Shown: positions 8,561 through 21,834, counted from the first letter of the stretch. The stretch: DNA of 64,000 nt from Ailurus styani (GCA_002007465.1 LNAC01000745.1:564245-628244), one strand, 5' to 3'. A program made the numbers and translations. Notes: a model not told the origin generated them from the letters alone.

Positions 8561-11455
8561 GTACCTACCAACTCTATGATCTAAATTGATACATATAGCC
8601 ATATATAATAATAGTTAGTATCCTACAATATATATACTTAGAAAATATATAGAGAGGTGTTATCCCTATAACCCATGTGTCAGTTAACTTGATATCCTCA
8701 TCTTTCAGCCTGCTGGATTCCTTGTTCTTACAGCTTTCGACAGGAACAATTCACCACCAACCCATGCACAGTAGGAAATCCATCCTCCGGGGATTCTGGA
8801 GGTTCTCTGCTTCTCTTTACCATCCCTGGCTGTGATCTCTTATTTCTGGTGAAATCTTGATCTCTACATGATGCCCCCTGCTCCTCTGTTCCTTTTCCAC
8901 ACCAGGCTATCTTTCAGGCATTCTCTCGTCTTCTGACGTACCCTAGACCCAAGCTGTCTGTGATGAACACTTTTACTGAAGGTTTGGGTGACGGAGTTAA
9001 CAACTCAGTAGGGCAAGCAAATGAAAGTAGAGTATTAGCCATCCCTCCCCCTTGGTTATCTCTACCCCCCGCCCCCCACCCCCCGCCGCCGACCTGCTCA
9101 ACTGCAGACAGTACCCAACAATCATTCAGTCTAGCAACCCTCCTCCACTCATCCCACCTCATTCCATAGGACAGGCACCACCACAGTGACCCACATGACG
9201 GGCATACATTTACTTCCCCAGTATAGTTGCTACTGTGTAGCACTTTCATCCCAGAGGGTTGATTTCTGAGTCTAATTTTTGCAACACCTATGTAAGAAAG
9301 GGAGACATGCAGAGATAACTCGTTCCTTCTCCATTCTCGATTTGTAACCCAAACTGAGGCACTTTTTAGAATTCATCCAGCGAGAATTTAAAGAGAAATT
9401 AAGGCTTTGGAAAGGGAAGCCATGCTGGAAATAATCTTATAATCTCTAGGAATGACGTTCATCAAGGATTTAAACAACAGCACAGACTAGTTTTCCTTTA
9501 CAGGCTTACCAAATTTGGTACTTATGCTTTCTTGAAAGGAAACAGTTTGTTTTTAATTCCTTGGAGGATGTTATATTCTTTGAAAATTTTAAGATATGTA
9601 ATTAATCATGCAGAAAATGATTTATTATGATGGTAATTGTCACGTATAAGTATAGTTTAATAAGACATTGAAATGTAAAATAAAGAATTGTCAAATATTT
9701 ATTAAAAATTGTAGTTAGAAGCATTTTTATAACATTTAGATTGCTATGAAGCAATGTTCTCTAACAGCTTGCTCCAAAAACAGTAAACATGTGAATCACG
9801 TTGTAAAAATTAGCCAGCCTCAGAAATCAAATCTAAGCTATGAAAACGCTGGATAGTAACAACCGTACCAGCTAAAGGTATGCTAACTGTACATTTTCTA
9901 TCAGTTCTAGAGCAAAATGTTTATGATAGCCTAACACAAACAACCATACTGAGCATGGAGCTTTTGAAAATTCACTTTCTGTTGAATGAAGTATGTTAGT
10001 CACATACATTTTTGAATTATTTATGCGATGCTTAGGAAAATTTATAATCAAAGTTGCATCAAAGTAAGTTTAATTAAATTTTTATTATCTGTAAAGCTAC
10101 TGCATGCACAACTAGAACTTGACTAATTATTAAAACCAAATAGATACAAAATCATAGCATCGGGAGGAAGAATTGCCAAATAAAATACTAAAACTAGTCA
10201 ATTCAACTGAAAATTTAAATAGCGACTAAAGAGGGATATGTAATTTTATTTTAACATTTTGAGCATCAAGACTTCTCGTGCTGGAAAGTGACTGATTTCT
10301 CTTACGAACCTTGCCTCGTGGTCTTCTGTGATATCTTAGGAAGGACCTGTATTTATTCCACAGTTGGGTTACAGGGAATCAGCCACTGGCAACCACATTT
10401 TTTAACAAGGCCCACAGAGTGGGCCGGACACTACCATACAAATGATCTAATACAATATCTTAAACTCCACCTCATTTTCATTTTAAAGGTGAGTCCATGG
10501 ACTCTTGAACAAATGCCCTTACTCACATGAATCCACCCAACCTGCATATCGCACAGGAAGATTCAATCTCAGGACTGTTTTTAGAGAAGGTTTTTTGGTT
10601 TTTCAGCTGGTTTGTTTTTTGCCGCTTCCGAACCACCCTTTTTTAGGTCAAAAAGGAATAAGACATTTAGATACAGAACTACGATATAAAATACCTCTTG
10701 TTTTCTTCATTTTGTTTTCAGGGAATCAGTTGTGGCTAATAATGCATTTTATATGTGTCTCTCTATGCTGTGCAATCTTCTTTAGAAGAATTTTGATATG
10801 AAACAATGAGTCAACAAATGTTTGCTAAATTTATACTTCCTCCATTGAAAATATTAAATCCTAATTCATTCAAATTGTTTTGATGTTCCGATGAATAATC
10901 AAATGACCCATCCTCTAAGCCCATCTCTTTTTTTATTTATTTTTTTATTCTCAGCAGAGGAATAATCACTAAAATTAGTGTTTAAAATATAGAACTAGGA
11001 ACCATACTTAACTAACTATCCAAAGCCTGTTGTCAACATGATACCCTGGGAATTTGGAAATATTTTAAGTTTTAGACATGGTAACATGCAAAAAAATCCA
11101 GTCATAAAGGAAGTTATTATGAATAGGAGATACACACAAAGACACACATGCACACACACGTCCATATGAATATCAACAGTTGATTTCATACATAATTTCC
11201 TGCCTGCTGATGACTATCCCCAAATCTTTGTTTAATTATGGAGGAAAACTGGTAACACTTAATAATATAGTTTAATTAGCTGTATTTCTTATATTTAGAC
11301 TAATAATCAGTGTCCTAATGTACTTGTTTTGATTAGATAATAAAGAAGCAAAATAAGAACAAGGCATAGTACTGTTTGAGAAGATCCTTGACACATTTTA
11401 GTTTAACTGTTTCATAAAGATTCTTTTTTCTCAGCAAGGTTCATTTGAGTCTACC
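8561..11455. other. no gene seen; AT-rich, largely repeat-free
   Basis: Contains a C-rich run at about 9064-9092 and a long AT-rich, apparently unique stretch at 9400-10260. A weak MIR-like hint lies near 10425-10490. The frames at 10288-10801 show no recognisable protein. A functional noncoding element is possible but cannot be shown here. Confidence 0.45.
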
Positions 11456-11498
11456 GAAAAAGAAAAAGAAAAAAAAAGAAAGAAAAAGGAAAAAAGAT
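11456..11498 (+). repeat. A-rich polypurine run
   Basis: A low-complexity GA/A-run of about 40 bases with no SINE body attached. It could be the leftover tail of a lost retroposon. Confidence 0.7.
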
Positions 11499-11912
11499 CT
11501 CAGATTCTTAACTTTTTTTGTTTTTGCTAACATACCTAAATTTGCGAGAGAAAGAAACATCAGAAAAGTCAAAATTTCATATCAAAGTCGAGGACAGAAA
11601 TAGCCAAATTCAAGTGTTTGTTTTCTGAAGCACTGCTGAATCCCTTGTCCAGATTGTACCACGGAGGGCTGAAAGCAAAACACGGCTGGATCTATCAAAC
11701 AATCCCTGACTCTGTTTATAACAATTGAAGCTGTGCCTTTCCTATCGGAGTCCCATCAGAAAGGGGAGGGGGGAGGAAGAGATAAGCCCCTGAGTGAAAT
11801 AGTAGCCTTGACCAGCAACCAGTCACTTCCTGCAATCAAACCCATGCTAGCATGTGGCTTGTTCAAATAAAAATTACTGCACTGGAGCCAAACAAGGAAA
11901 AAGTAATTGATA

Positions 11913-11913
<1 letters not shown>

Positions 11914-11966
<53 letters not shown>
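11914..11966 (+). repeat. (TG)n microsatellite
   Basis: About 26 uninterrupted TG units followed by a T-rich run. Long alternating purine-pyrimidine tracts can adopt Z-DNA and are usually length-polymorphic. The histidine/threonine-repeat frames on the minus strand are artefacts of this tract. Confidence 0.97.
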
Positions 11967-11971
<5 letters not shown>

Positions 11972-13330
11972 TTCTTTTTTTTTTCCAGAAACCATCCATC
12001 CATCAAATGTGTCAGTCCTTCATAATACTTTATTTCCCTTCTGAACAAAGATCTTTAAAATTCATTGTGTGCACTTAAAAACAAAGTGTCCTTGTGCTGG
12101 TTTATAAAGATTCTCTTTTAGTTTGGGTTTGTTTTGTTATTTGATTACATTCCCTCCCATCCTGCATTTTTTTTTTTTTCCAGATAGTTGCTGGAAATTT
12201 CTGCCATTCTTAAACAAAGCATCTTTGTGCTGTATCAGCTTTCATTTTCCTTGGATTGTATTTGGATGATGCCTTTTCACTGACTTCAGCACTGGAGTTT
12301 TGTAGCCATAGCTTTAGTAAGTAGACTGTAACAAACAGATTCTTGGGCCCTTTTTGTGTGTTGCATCCTATTAACCTGCTGGTGGGAAATGTTACACAGA
12401 GTTAGGCACAAGAGCTGTTACAAAGAGAATAAAAACCTGGTGAGGAAATACTGGGTCATGCTTGCAGCTAGAGAAAGCTGTTAACAATTAGTGACCATTA
12501 AGACAAAATTTTTTTCCCACTTGAGAAATCCCTCCAATATATGGGAAGATCTCTTAACTAATAAGTTTCATTTATTTTTAGGATCCGTTTGCAAAATAAA
12601 TAATCAGTATCCCAAAGAAATGTCTGTAATGTGAATTTCAGTGGCATTCACTCCTGTTATTGATGACTTCCATATTAAAGTGAAGTTTAGAAGGATTAAG
12701 TGCCCCCTACACACACAATTTTGCTTCAGTGATAAAGGTCCCACTTTGAAATGCACATTTAAAGAAATATGATAGTTCCCCTTAAATTATATTTTTAAAT
12801 GAAAGTTATGTGATCAAAACATTGCTACTGAAAATAGGAGAAATAATTAATGACGTTTTAGTGAAGAAAAATACGAAGGAAGGAAATCTGTAGGATTCTG
12901 TAAGTTTTTACTTCATTGAACTACCTATTCATAAGTCAATGTTATCATTGCATGATCTCTTTTGTATACTTCTGGTACTATCAAACTGTTGACCTGCCAA
13001 TTACCTTAGGTTTATATTTAGATTTTTGTCACCAGTGTCTTGGGACAGGCTAGCCAGGAGAAAGGCCCTTCATGATAGTTGTTCCTTGTGCAGCCAGCTA
13101 TAAGCCCTGGCCTAAGAAACGACTCCTATTACTTCACCAGGCTTCTCCGTAAAGTTTCTTTTTAAAGAATGCAGGGAAGAAAAAGCTTCAGTGGCTACAC
13201 AAAAGCCCTACATTACAACAAGTCCTGCCCTTGGAATTTCTCTTTCTGCCTTCTCCAAGATAATAGGGGAAAAAAAGTCATATTTATACAATATGATAAT
13301 TTTCTTTTTTTTTAAGAGTTGCATATGATT
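11967..13330. other. no gene seen
   Basis: Mostly unique AT-rich sequence with a T-run at 12169-12180. I recognise no exon, RNA gene or interspersed repeat. Confidence 0.5.
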
Positions 13331-13760
13331 GCACTTTTTTTATTTTTATTTTTTAAGATTTATTTATTTGAGGGCGCCTGGGTGGCTCAGTGGGTTAAAG
13401 CCTCTGCCTTCGGCTCAGGTCATGATCTCAGGGTCCTGGGATCGAGGCCTGCTTCGGGCTCCCTGCTCAGAGGGGAGACTGCTTCCTCCTCTCTCTCTGC
13501 CTGCCTCTCTGCCTACTTGTGATCTGATCTCTTTCTGTGTCAAATAAATAAATAAAATCTTAAAAAAAAAAGATTTATTTATTTGAGAGCGAGAGAGAGC
13601 AAGCAGGGGGAGGGGCTGAGGGAGAGGGAGAAAAACCCTGAAGCCACTTCCCCTCAGAGCAGGGACACCTGTGCAGGGCTCCATCCCTGGACCCTGAGAT
13701 CACGACCTTAGCAGAAATCAAGAGTCGGCCACTTAACAAACTGAGCCACCTGGGTGCCCC
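13331..13760 (-). mobile_element. older Can-SINE split by a younger SINE
   Basis: The minus-strand head is at the right end (GGGGCACCCAGGTGGCTCAG read inward from 13760), with body 13588-13760 and GA-rich part at 13585-13635. Its T-rich tail lies at 13331-13372, separated from the body by the nested SINE at 13373-13569. Rejoining the flanks across the 18-bp duplication gives one continuous element. Confidence 0.88.
13373..13569 (+). mobile_element. young Can-SINE nested in an older one
   Basis: Nearly consensus head GGGCGCCTGGGTGGCTCAGTG, the GTTAAAGCC variant, the GGTCATGATCTCAGGG block and an AAATAAATAAATAAAATCTT tail. The 18-bp target-site duplication AAGATTTATTTATTTGAG is perfect at 13355-13372 and 13570-13587, and this is itself part of the older SINE tail. 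It is among the youngest copies here and of a type I associate with mustelids. Confidence 0.96.
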
Positions 13761-16700
13761 AACAATTTCCACGTGTAAACTCTATTCTGCCTGGGAGATA
13801 CCAATACTAGAATAGCAAAAAGAAGCAAATATTCACTCCTCATCCAAAGATTGCAACACAAAGAAATACAAAAGTGTATAGGGCCTCAGGGTTATTTTTG
13901 GTGGGAGAGATATCAATTTGGAAATGGTAAAGAGGTTAACTATTAAGTCAACAGCCACTGTGGGGACCCCTGAAAACGAGGTCTAAGTTTTCTGTGGGAA
14001 ATTGCCAAGAAAGTCAATGATACAAATTCTGTCTTCAGAGGTACTCATAAAAAGGAGCTTTGGGAATGAGTGCAAATATTTTTATTCTTTGTTTTTCTGC
14101 TAGAATTTACTGCATGTCAGTTTTGCCCATTGCTCCATGCTAAGCCTAGTGGGGAGATAAAAATGAAATAGCATAATTTTTTGGTAATATTTTGACATGC
14201 TTGGGTTCCCCCCCTCCCCGTCTGTTTTGTTTTCCTTAACTAAACTCTTTCCCATTCCACCACAAGCATTTGAAAAGCTCACTTTCTACAAGTTTAGGAT
14301 TGTTACAGAAATCATTCATGATGAAAAAAAAAAAGAGCTAATACTCAATTTCTGATATCCAAAAGAGGATTTTGTCACAAGTCAATGTAGGCTTGAAAGG
14401 CATGTTTTGTTGAAACAGAAAGGACTTTCCAAATTCATCGTACCATCCTCTCGAGAGCTAGGCATGGCTGAATAGGTCTCTTCCATGGGAGGAGCATGGA
14501 AGCTAGGCAGTGAAGCTTACCGCCCTGAGGTAGCAGGAGAATGCAGTGACAAGAAGCAAAAAGCCCCAAGCTTATTCTTCTGGGTCTGAGGGATTATGGA
14601 GAGAAGGAAGTGAGAGAGGAGGGTTAATAGTAGTCAGGCCCATGATGCCATCTTGGTTCTTGGGCCCGTGTTCTGTGGACAGGAACATATGTTACACACA
14701 TAAATCATTCACCGATCATTCATATATTTTCACCCTTTTATATCTCTGAAACCAGGACACATCAGGATGTGTCACACCTTCCAAAGCACTGTTATTTTCT
14801 CTTTTAGTGGTATATAGAATGTTGATATAACTTAAACTCAAGAGCATTGTATATGCAGAGAAATGTTCTAAGTTGAAGTAAAAGGTGAAAAGAGGTACTT
14901 CTGCCCTCCTTTCCATTTGTGGCACTGTGAGGATAGCGCCTTATAAACCACCCTTGGCAGCCAAGAATGGCCATAGTAAAGTAAACTCACGGATACCCCG
15001 AAGTGACACATACCCCAAAGTGAGGCCTCCTGAACCGCTGTCTACTTCTCAGTGACGTGAATGAGACCCAAAGGAACCCAGGAAAGAAAGTCTGAAAAGT
15101 TAAGAAAGAGTTGGACAGGAACTATCTAGAAGGAGGACAGTCACTGTGTTAGGGGCAGTAATTGAGGACTGCCAGTCAGACTGTCTGGGCGAGGATTTTT
15201 GGACAGTCCTCAGCACCAGCAAAGCAAATGTGGGACTAAGTCACTCAGGAGAAGGCCATCTCCAGATCAAGAAAGAGAAAACTATCAGTCACTCTAGCTC
15301 TCTGCTCCAAGATGGGTTCACATCACCATCGCCTGGAGAATTCCTTGTTAGTCCCTCTGTAGCAGAGATCATGAGGACCCAGGGTAGACTCTGCTGATCT
15401 GAGGACCTTGTCACTGCCCGCCCCAACCCCAACCTCCCCAAAGCCACAGAAGTCCCAGGACCTTTCCCCATGTACCCAGAGGCCTTCTTGGGGAAAACAG
15501 GGAGAGGAAGCAGAAATCTGAAAGGTGGAACCTTTCTTCCAAAATAGACTGAGTGGTTTAGGTAGAGAAAAAGTAAAAATTCATGAAGAGGTTGAAATTT
15601 TCTGGGTTGTTAAATTTGTTTGTTTGTTTGTTTTTTCCGTTTTCCTCATTGACCAGTTAGGCATTTATAAAAGGAGAACAGTTAATGGAAAAATGAAAGA
15701 AACTGTCCTTTCCATCAACATCTGACTTGTACTGTGAGTGAACATGTGACTCCATAACCCCAGAGTAATGAGGTCGCTGCCCTCAAGAAGTCTAAAACCT
15801 ACACAGTGATAATATGGGAACCTACATAAACATAACACGAGGAACCCATATCAAAGACCATCTTTCAAATATGCAAAAATTAGCAAATTATGATTCTATG
15901 ACCTGTACTGTAATATTTACAGTGTTTTAGTTGAATCAAAGGATACTGTCATTATTAACGTTGTTTATACATCTTCGTATTCTTGATCCTGATTAAGAAA
16001 GAAACAGATCCTATAGATGGATCATGAGCCTTTAATAATAACAGTCAAATACACATGAAAACGAAGTATCAGCATTGGAGCAGACTACTGTCTGCTTGTT
16101 GCTGGGCGTTTTCCAGAAACAATACAAACTCGTATAAGAGCAAAACCTAAGCAGATATCCGAGACACATGGACAAGTGGTTTTGAGGCCCTGACAAGAGC
16201 ACAGAATGACTTTAAGGGAGGTGGTGAATGGGACCAGGAGATGGTTCCTTCCTGGACGCATCAGCTCAGTGACCCACTCCAGGTACCGGAAGTCCCCACC
16301 TGATTCCCTACTCACAGCTGTGCTTCAAGGAGAGACAGGCAGGGGCAGCATGGCTTCCCACTCTGGATCTGGAGTTGAGTACTGGGGTCCCTCTGTCCTC
16401 AGTGGGGTCTTACTAGCTACTGGGAAATGCTTCCTTGGGCATGGAATGTAGCCTGCTTTGTTCTCCCCGCAGCCCAGGACTGAGGGGTTCTTATAGCTCT
16501 CCCACCACCCCAAAAGGTGAGGGTGCAGGGTGAACAGAATAGCTACCCAGTGGATAGACCATTCTGTCACCATGAGACAGGGCACAGGGAACATCCTTTT
16601 TAACGCAAATGAAGCCCCTTTTTAGAAAGCTGGGCCTATTGACTAAAGACCATTATGCTGGTGAGAACAAATGAGAGGAAGCAGTTAAACATGCTCTTTC

Positions 16701-17635
16701 CCCCCTTTTGTGTTTATAGCTGCCCAGAAATGAACATCAATATTTAAATGTCTGAATTATCTCAAGCTTGTAAAAAACCAATTAGTTACTCCATGGGCCC
16801 AGCGTCTGGGGCCTCCGCGGGGCGTAGGATGGGGCTGTTTGGTTCTTGCGGTCAGAGGCAGGGGGCCCCAGGAGAGGTCAGAGTGGCAAGGGTCATTGCT
16901 GGGTGAGTGGGGTCTCCTAGGACCATCTGTCCTAAAGGGGCAGGTCAGGGTGAGGTCAGGAGTCTGCAGCCGCCCTTGCAGGCTGTCGGGAAAGATCCAG
17001 CATGTGGAACTTGACGGGAGTAGCTCTACCCCAGAAACACATCACAGGTGGGTGCCTTCATTCTAGGCATTTAAGAAGCACCTCTGCCTCCAGGTAGATA
17101 CGTTTAGGCTTCGAAGACCTCGGTCGGCCATAGTGACTGTGGTTCCTCTGAAGAAATGAGTCCTCCTCTGGCACCAGAGCTTCCATGTTTGTGTCTAAAA
17201 GTAAGGCCCCAGCTTCAGACTTGGCACATCCTCTGCAGGGACAAGTTGCTTGGCCAGGGGCAGATGGAATGGACCATGGGGACTGAGGCTCGTGTGCATT
17301 AGATTTTTTTTCGGCAGACATCACTGCTTTGTCTACCCAACATCCATTCACCCATTTCTTCCTTACTCACAACCTTTATCTGTTCATGGCAACAATAGAT
17401 CTAGACTCACGTGGCATACATGATTTCCCAACCTCCATGACCACAGGGGGTGGTGGTGAAAGCAGGAGATTTCGGAACAATGTCTTCCAGAAAAGATGAC
17501 TCCCCTCATCAAAGGGGACAGATGCCGCGGGCATGGCTCTTTCAGGTTTGAACTCAGACATGCTGTCTGGAGCCACAGGGGGATCAGCACTTGGCCGATT
17601 ATAGCACAGAGGTCAGAGGTCACTTGGATTCCATA
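13761..17635. other. no gene seen
   Basis: Holds an 18-bp near-palindrome at 14756-14773, a possible decayed L2 piece at about 15770-15860 and a mildly CpG-containing stretch at 16790-17000. Frames up to 97 residues (for example 17058-17351 minus) show no recognisable domain. Confidence 0.45.
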
Positions 17636-17639
17636 CTTC

Positions 17640-17720
17640 CATTTCCTCAATGATTATTTATTGGAGCACCTGGTACATTTCAGGCTCCATGTACAAGACA
17701 CTGACACGTGTCTCTGCTCC
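17640..17720 (-). mobile_element. possible L2 LINE fragment
   Basis: ATTATTTATTGGAGCACCTGG followed by a TTCAGGCTCC stretch resembles the inverted L2 3' end. Short and diverged. Confidence 0.3.
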
Positions 17721-17789
17721 ACATTCATCACTCCATCTGGTATTGCAACATCCATGGCTTGTTTGCAATAGATTTATTGCAATGAATGC

Positions 17790-20390
17790 ATGAGATTATA
17801 AGATAAAATGGGGGAGGGGATTCATAGAAGATACGTGGCAATGAGAGTTTCACTGGGAGACTGGAAAATGTGACTTGACAATGGACAGAAGACGAGGAGG
17901 GAGGCTGAGCATTAGGAGGCATAGCCACTGCCGTCCCCAGGAACGGTCAAGTCATAATCAAGCTCCGGCCACCTTCACAGCCACCCCTGAAACTGTGACC
18001 CCCATCTGCCCAGTGCTGCTGATTTCCTCCTATAATCTAGAGCCAGTTTCTCAGGAGCAAGCATCAGATTCTGCTGAGCTTTTTCACCTGCCTGCACACT
18101 GGCAATTTCAGAAATGACTGGAAGCAGGATTCCATGCCCCCACTCTTGCCCTGTTGTTTGTCGATCATTAGTACTAGAATCACCCTCCCGCAGATGCCCC
18201 AATCTCAGTGCCTGAGGGCAACTCCCAGAGGAGACCGGGACACTCTGGGAGGAAGGATCGACTTAGGTAGCCAAAATAATAATAATAATAAAAAAAGCAC
18301 ATGACGGTCAAAATAATTGACATCGAGTATTACAGTTTCCAAAGTGGAAAACAGGAAAAATAGCTTTCATACACCATTTTAAGGTTTTCAAAGTTCATCC
18401 GATCTTCACCAGGCAGATGCAGGCGGAGCAGGGATTCTATCTGAGCTTCAGAAAGAAGAGATTCCTTTATAGCATGTAAGGTGTTCAGTTATTACCTGAC
18501 TTTTTATGTTAAAAGAAAGAGATGTGTAACCTTAAGTACGTGACAATTTCAACAGGGGAATGACTTGAGCATATTTAGAGTGCAAACAAGATCTTCTGTC
18601 GACAATGTTGATTTATATATACAAATGAACTAGTTTTTTGAAAACTGAAGGTATTCTATTTGGAAGTTAAGGTGATTATTTTTCCTGGGAGGCTCGTCTC
18701 AAATTTTATCTCCAATGCTTATCAAATTCTCAAATGCTTATCAAATTCTCAAATTCTTATCTTGTAGAGACAAAGCCACAGAGCAGACCTAATCTTACAC
18801 TTAATTGGTATAAAACAAGGATGACAAAACATGACATATGTCTTGTTACTGTCCTATCGCTTGACCTTCGCAGACATAGCTAATTAATCATGGCATTCTT
18901 TCTCAGAGAGTCAGGGCATGGTCTCAGAATTCCTTTCGATGTAACACTGACAGCAGCCCCTACCAATAATCAAAGCTGGCAGCCTCAGAGGAGCAGGGTT
19001 CAAAATGGTGGTGGAGGAGTCAGAGATTTCTTTTGTTTGTCCAGAATATTGATGCTCTGGGAAGAGCACACTTCTTCCTCTAGAAAAGTCCTCCAGGCAT
19101 ATGGTTCAAATCCTGGGCTTTTACACAGATTTGAAGCTTCTGGCTAACTTGCAGGGTGTGGTCTCTTGGAATTCAAAGTCCATCTCCATCAAGACTGAAG
19201 TTTTAGAGGATGTGGTAGAAAAATGTCATGATAGCGAAGTGTGGGGCCTCCTCTTAGGGCGCTCCGCGTGGTGCCACAAGAGAAAGACGTGTTCGGCCCA
19301 TATTAAAGACAGAGCAGCAGGAGAACAAAACGGTTTTGCTAAGCGAATCCCTTTCTGTCCTCAGCAGTGGTCCTATAACTGAAGGTGTGGGATTCATGCA
19401 CTGGCAAATTGCAAAAGTCTATTTCCCAGCCTAAGCTAAAGTGGGAGACTGGTGAAAACCCAGGGGATTTGGGAAGTCTGATCTCTCAGGTCACTCCCTG
19501 GCATTAGCTAAAGTTAGGGGAGAAAATGTTTTTGCTTCCCTTCCCTACCCACCCTTCCCAAGCACAAGGCAAAGGCAGGGATCTAATCCCTTAAACTAAG
19601 ATCTAGGCATATAGAGACTAGGAGGAAAAAGTGATGGTGATGTTTAGTTCAAATATCAGGCTGGACCACAGTTCGGGCGCTGGTGACTGGGCAGATAGGA
19701 TGTTGCCAGACAAATCTCAAATCTGGACATGGAAGCCAGTGATCGCTTAAGCACCAAGGAAATCCTTATACCCCTAGATGTGTACCAATTGTAGGCGAGC
19801 TGGATGCTTGAGGTGTTCAAACTTCTCCAAACCTCTCTCCCTTCTCTTGGGGTTCCTGCTGATGAAAATGGAGGAGGGAAATCACCCAGCTGGCAGAACC
19901 TGAGCTACCAGATTGGCCGATTAAAGAACTCAATATACTGCCAGGGAAATGATTCAACACATAGATGCCAATGAGACCTACTAACATCATCATTTATCTT
20001 ATTATGCCTGACCAGCAGGGTATATTTTTTGTTTGATGGAGGATGCTAGAAACACTCTCCTGTCAAGGCCACACACATGCAATGCCTGAGGGCAATTCCC
20101 AAAGGAAACTGGAACACTCTGGCAAGGATCAATAGCATGCTTCAATGCCAAGTAGCATTTGTCCCAGCACGTGGCTTCTCTATCCTGTATTTCGATGTGG
20201 AAAGTTTTGATTAGCGTTATCTTTATTTTCTGCCATCATCAAATATTAATATCAGAAAAGTCACATTTATTCTTAATAAATAGGAACAGACATCACCTTG
20301 TGATACTGGACATTCAGCTATTTGCCCTGAGGTGGGCTGAATACATCTGTGTTTATATGGGAGATTACTGCATTTGTAAACTGGTGGCTT
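17790..20390. other. no gene seen; contains a local sequence duplication
   Basis: Contains an (AAT)n run at 18276-18291, a 19-bp tandem repeat at 18713-18763 and a pair of related roughly 50-bp segments at 18211-18262 and 20084-20133. The rest may be a very old element but I do not recognise it. Confidence 0.4.
18713..18763 (+). repeat. short tandem repeat, about 19-bp unit
   Basis: The unit CAAATGCTTATCAAATTCT occurs about 2.7 times, with an 18-base first copy and a degenerate third copy. Confidence 0.8.
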
Positions 20391-20392
20391 TG

Positions 20393-20880
20393 TTGGTTAT
20401 CTATCTCCACAAAAAAATCTGTTAATGTGCAACCACAAAATTCAGTGGCTTAAAACAACAATCGTTTTATTTAGCTCATGAGTTTGTGGGTTGGTTGGGG
20501 AGTTTTTCAGTCTTGGCGAGGCTCGACTGATCTTGGCTGAGCATACTCATGTGTCTGCAACTCAGCTGGTGGGCTGGCTAGGGGATGTCCGGTCTAAAAT
20601 GTCCTCACCTACAGTGATCTGGCTCTGCCTCCAAAGTCCGTCATCTTCCATCAGACTAGCCGGGGCTGGCTCTAATGTTGGTGGCAGGTTCTAACGTAAA
20701 GAACAGAAGCACACAGGGCCTTTTCACGCCTAGGGTGAGAACTAACCCACTGTCACTTTTGTCCTACTTTACTGGCCACATCAAGCCATAGGCCAGCCTG
20801 TGTTGAAAGGATGGGGAGAATCCACCTATTGATGAAAGTTGCTGCAAAGTTACATTGCAAAGAGTGTGGATAGAGGGCAA
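20393..20880 (-). repeat. ancient LTR-like repeat (MaLR/ERVL class probable)
   Basis: The left end reads GGTTATCTATCTCCAC then a CAGTGGCTTAAAACAACAAT block, the inverted end of a common old mammalian LTR-class repeat. The right part (CACTGTCACTTTTGTCC, then GATGAAAGTTGCTGCAAAG) follows the same family. No internal viral genes are present. Subfamily not determined. Confidence 0.5.
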
Positions 20881-21039
20881 AGTGGGCAATTGGAGCCATT
20901 TCTGCAATCAATCAACCACAGAGGCTGTGCTGGGAATTATTTAAATATGAAGGAGACATTATTTGAGAGAGCTAGGTGCCCAAGAGATGGACAGTGGTAG
21001 TGATTTATCTTAAAGATCTGCTCAGCTAGCACTCTTTTA

Positions 21040-21440
21040 TTCTTTTCCAAGTAGCACTCACTTCCTGTCTTCTAAGAAATGCTTATTTTAACCACAGGAC
21101 TTACTTAAGAGAATGCTGACATCTTCCTATTGACTCTGCTTCCTTGGCCATAGTGATTAGCCTGAGGTGGGCACCTGATCCAACCTAGGTTAATCAGAAT
21201 ACTCCCTATCTTGCCTTCGTGCTTGGCTTGGTTGCAGACAAGGCCTAATTCAGGCTATTCAAAATACTTCCCAGAGTGGGAGAGCTGAATACCTATAAAT
21301 CTAGGAAACTGTGACATCAGTCATGGCAACTGGGACAAAGCAAGTCTATGGTAATGCAACTGACATTCAGGGAGAAGCAGAGAAGAAAGGAGGAGAATGA
21401 AGTGTTGGGGGGCATTCCAGTTCCTGATACAGTTATCCCA
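21040..21440 (+). repeat. old interspersed repeat, family uncertain
   Basis: The block GGTGGGCACCTGATCCAACCT followed by AATCAGAATACTCCC matches an old mammalian LTR-like repeat. The related sequence at 23660-24245 appears to be the same family in the other orientation. Confidence 0.35.
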
Positions 21441-21781
21441 GAACCCTATCACACTCATCCTATGAGTTGGTTTTGGAAGGCAACTCTTTCTTTTTTAAAA
21501 AAATAAATCAAGTTGGAAGCTGGCTCATTATAACCAAAGTAATCTACTATAGGTATAATTTGGGAAACAGTTCTCCTGCTCCAAAACATCCTCTTACCGC
21601 TTCACAACTAAGACCTAGACAGATAGAGTTGCCATTCTCTTTGCTAGCAATTCATTCTTTGTGTTAGGAAAGTGTATGAACTGGTATGAGCCATGTACTT
21701 TGACACCTCCATAGGTGGCCTGGGAGGCTTACCTTGAAAACCCGTTTTCACATATCAGCACTCAGCTCAATGTCATCCATA

Positions 21782-21794
21782 TTTTTTTAAGATT

Positions 21795-21834
<40 letters not shown>

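Noticed and set aside
11756..12048. Histidine/threonine-repeat frames on the minus strand
   Set aside because: They are the complement of the (TG)n microsatellite.
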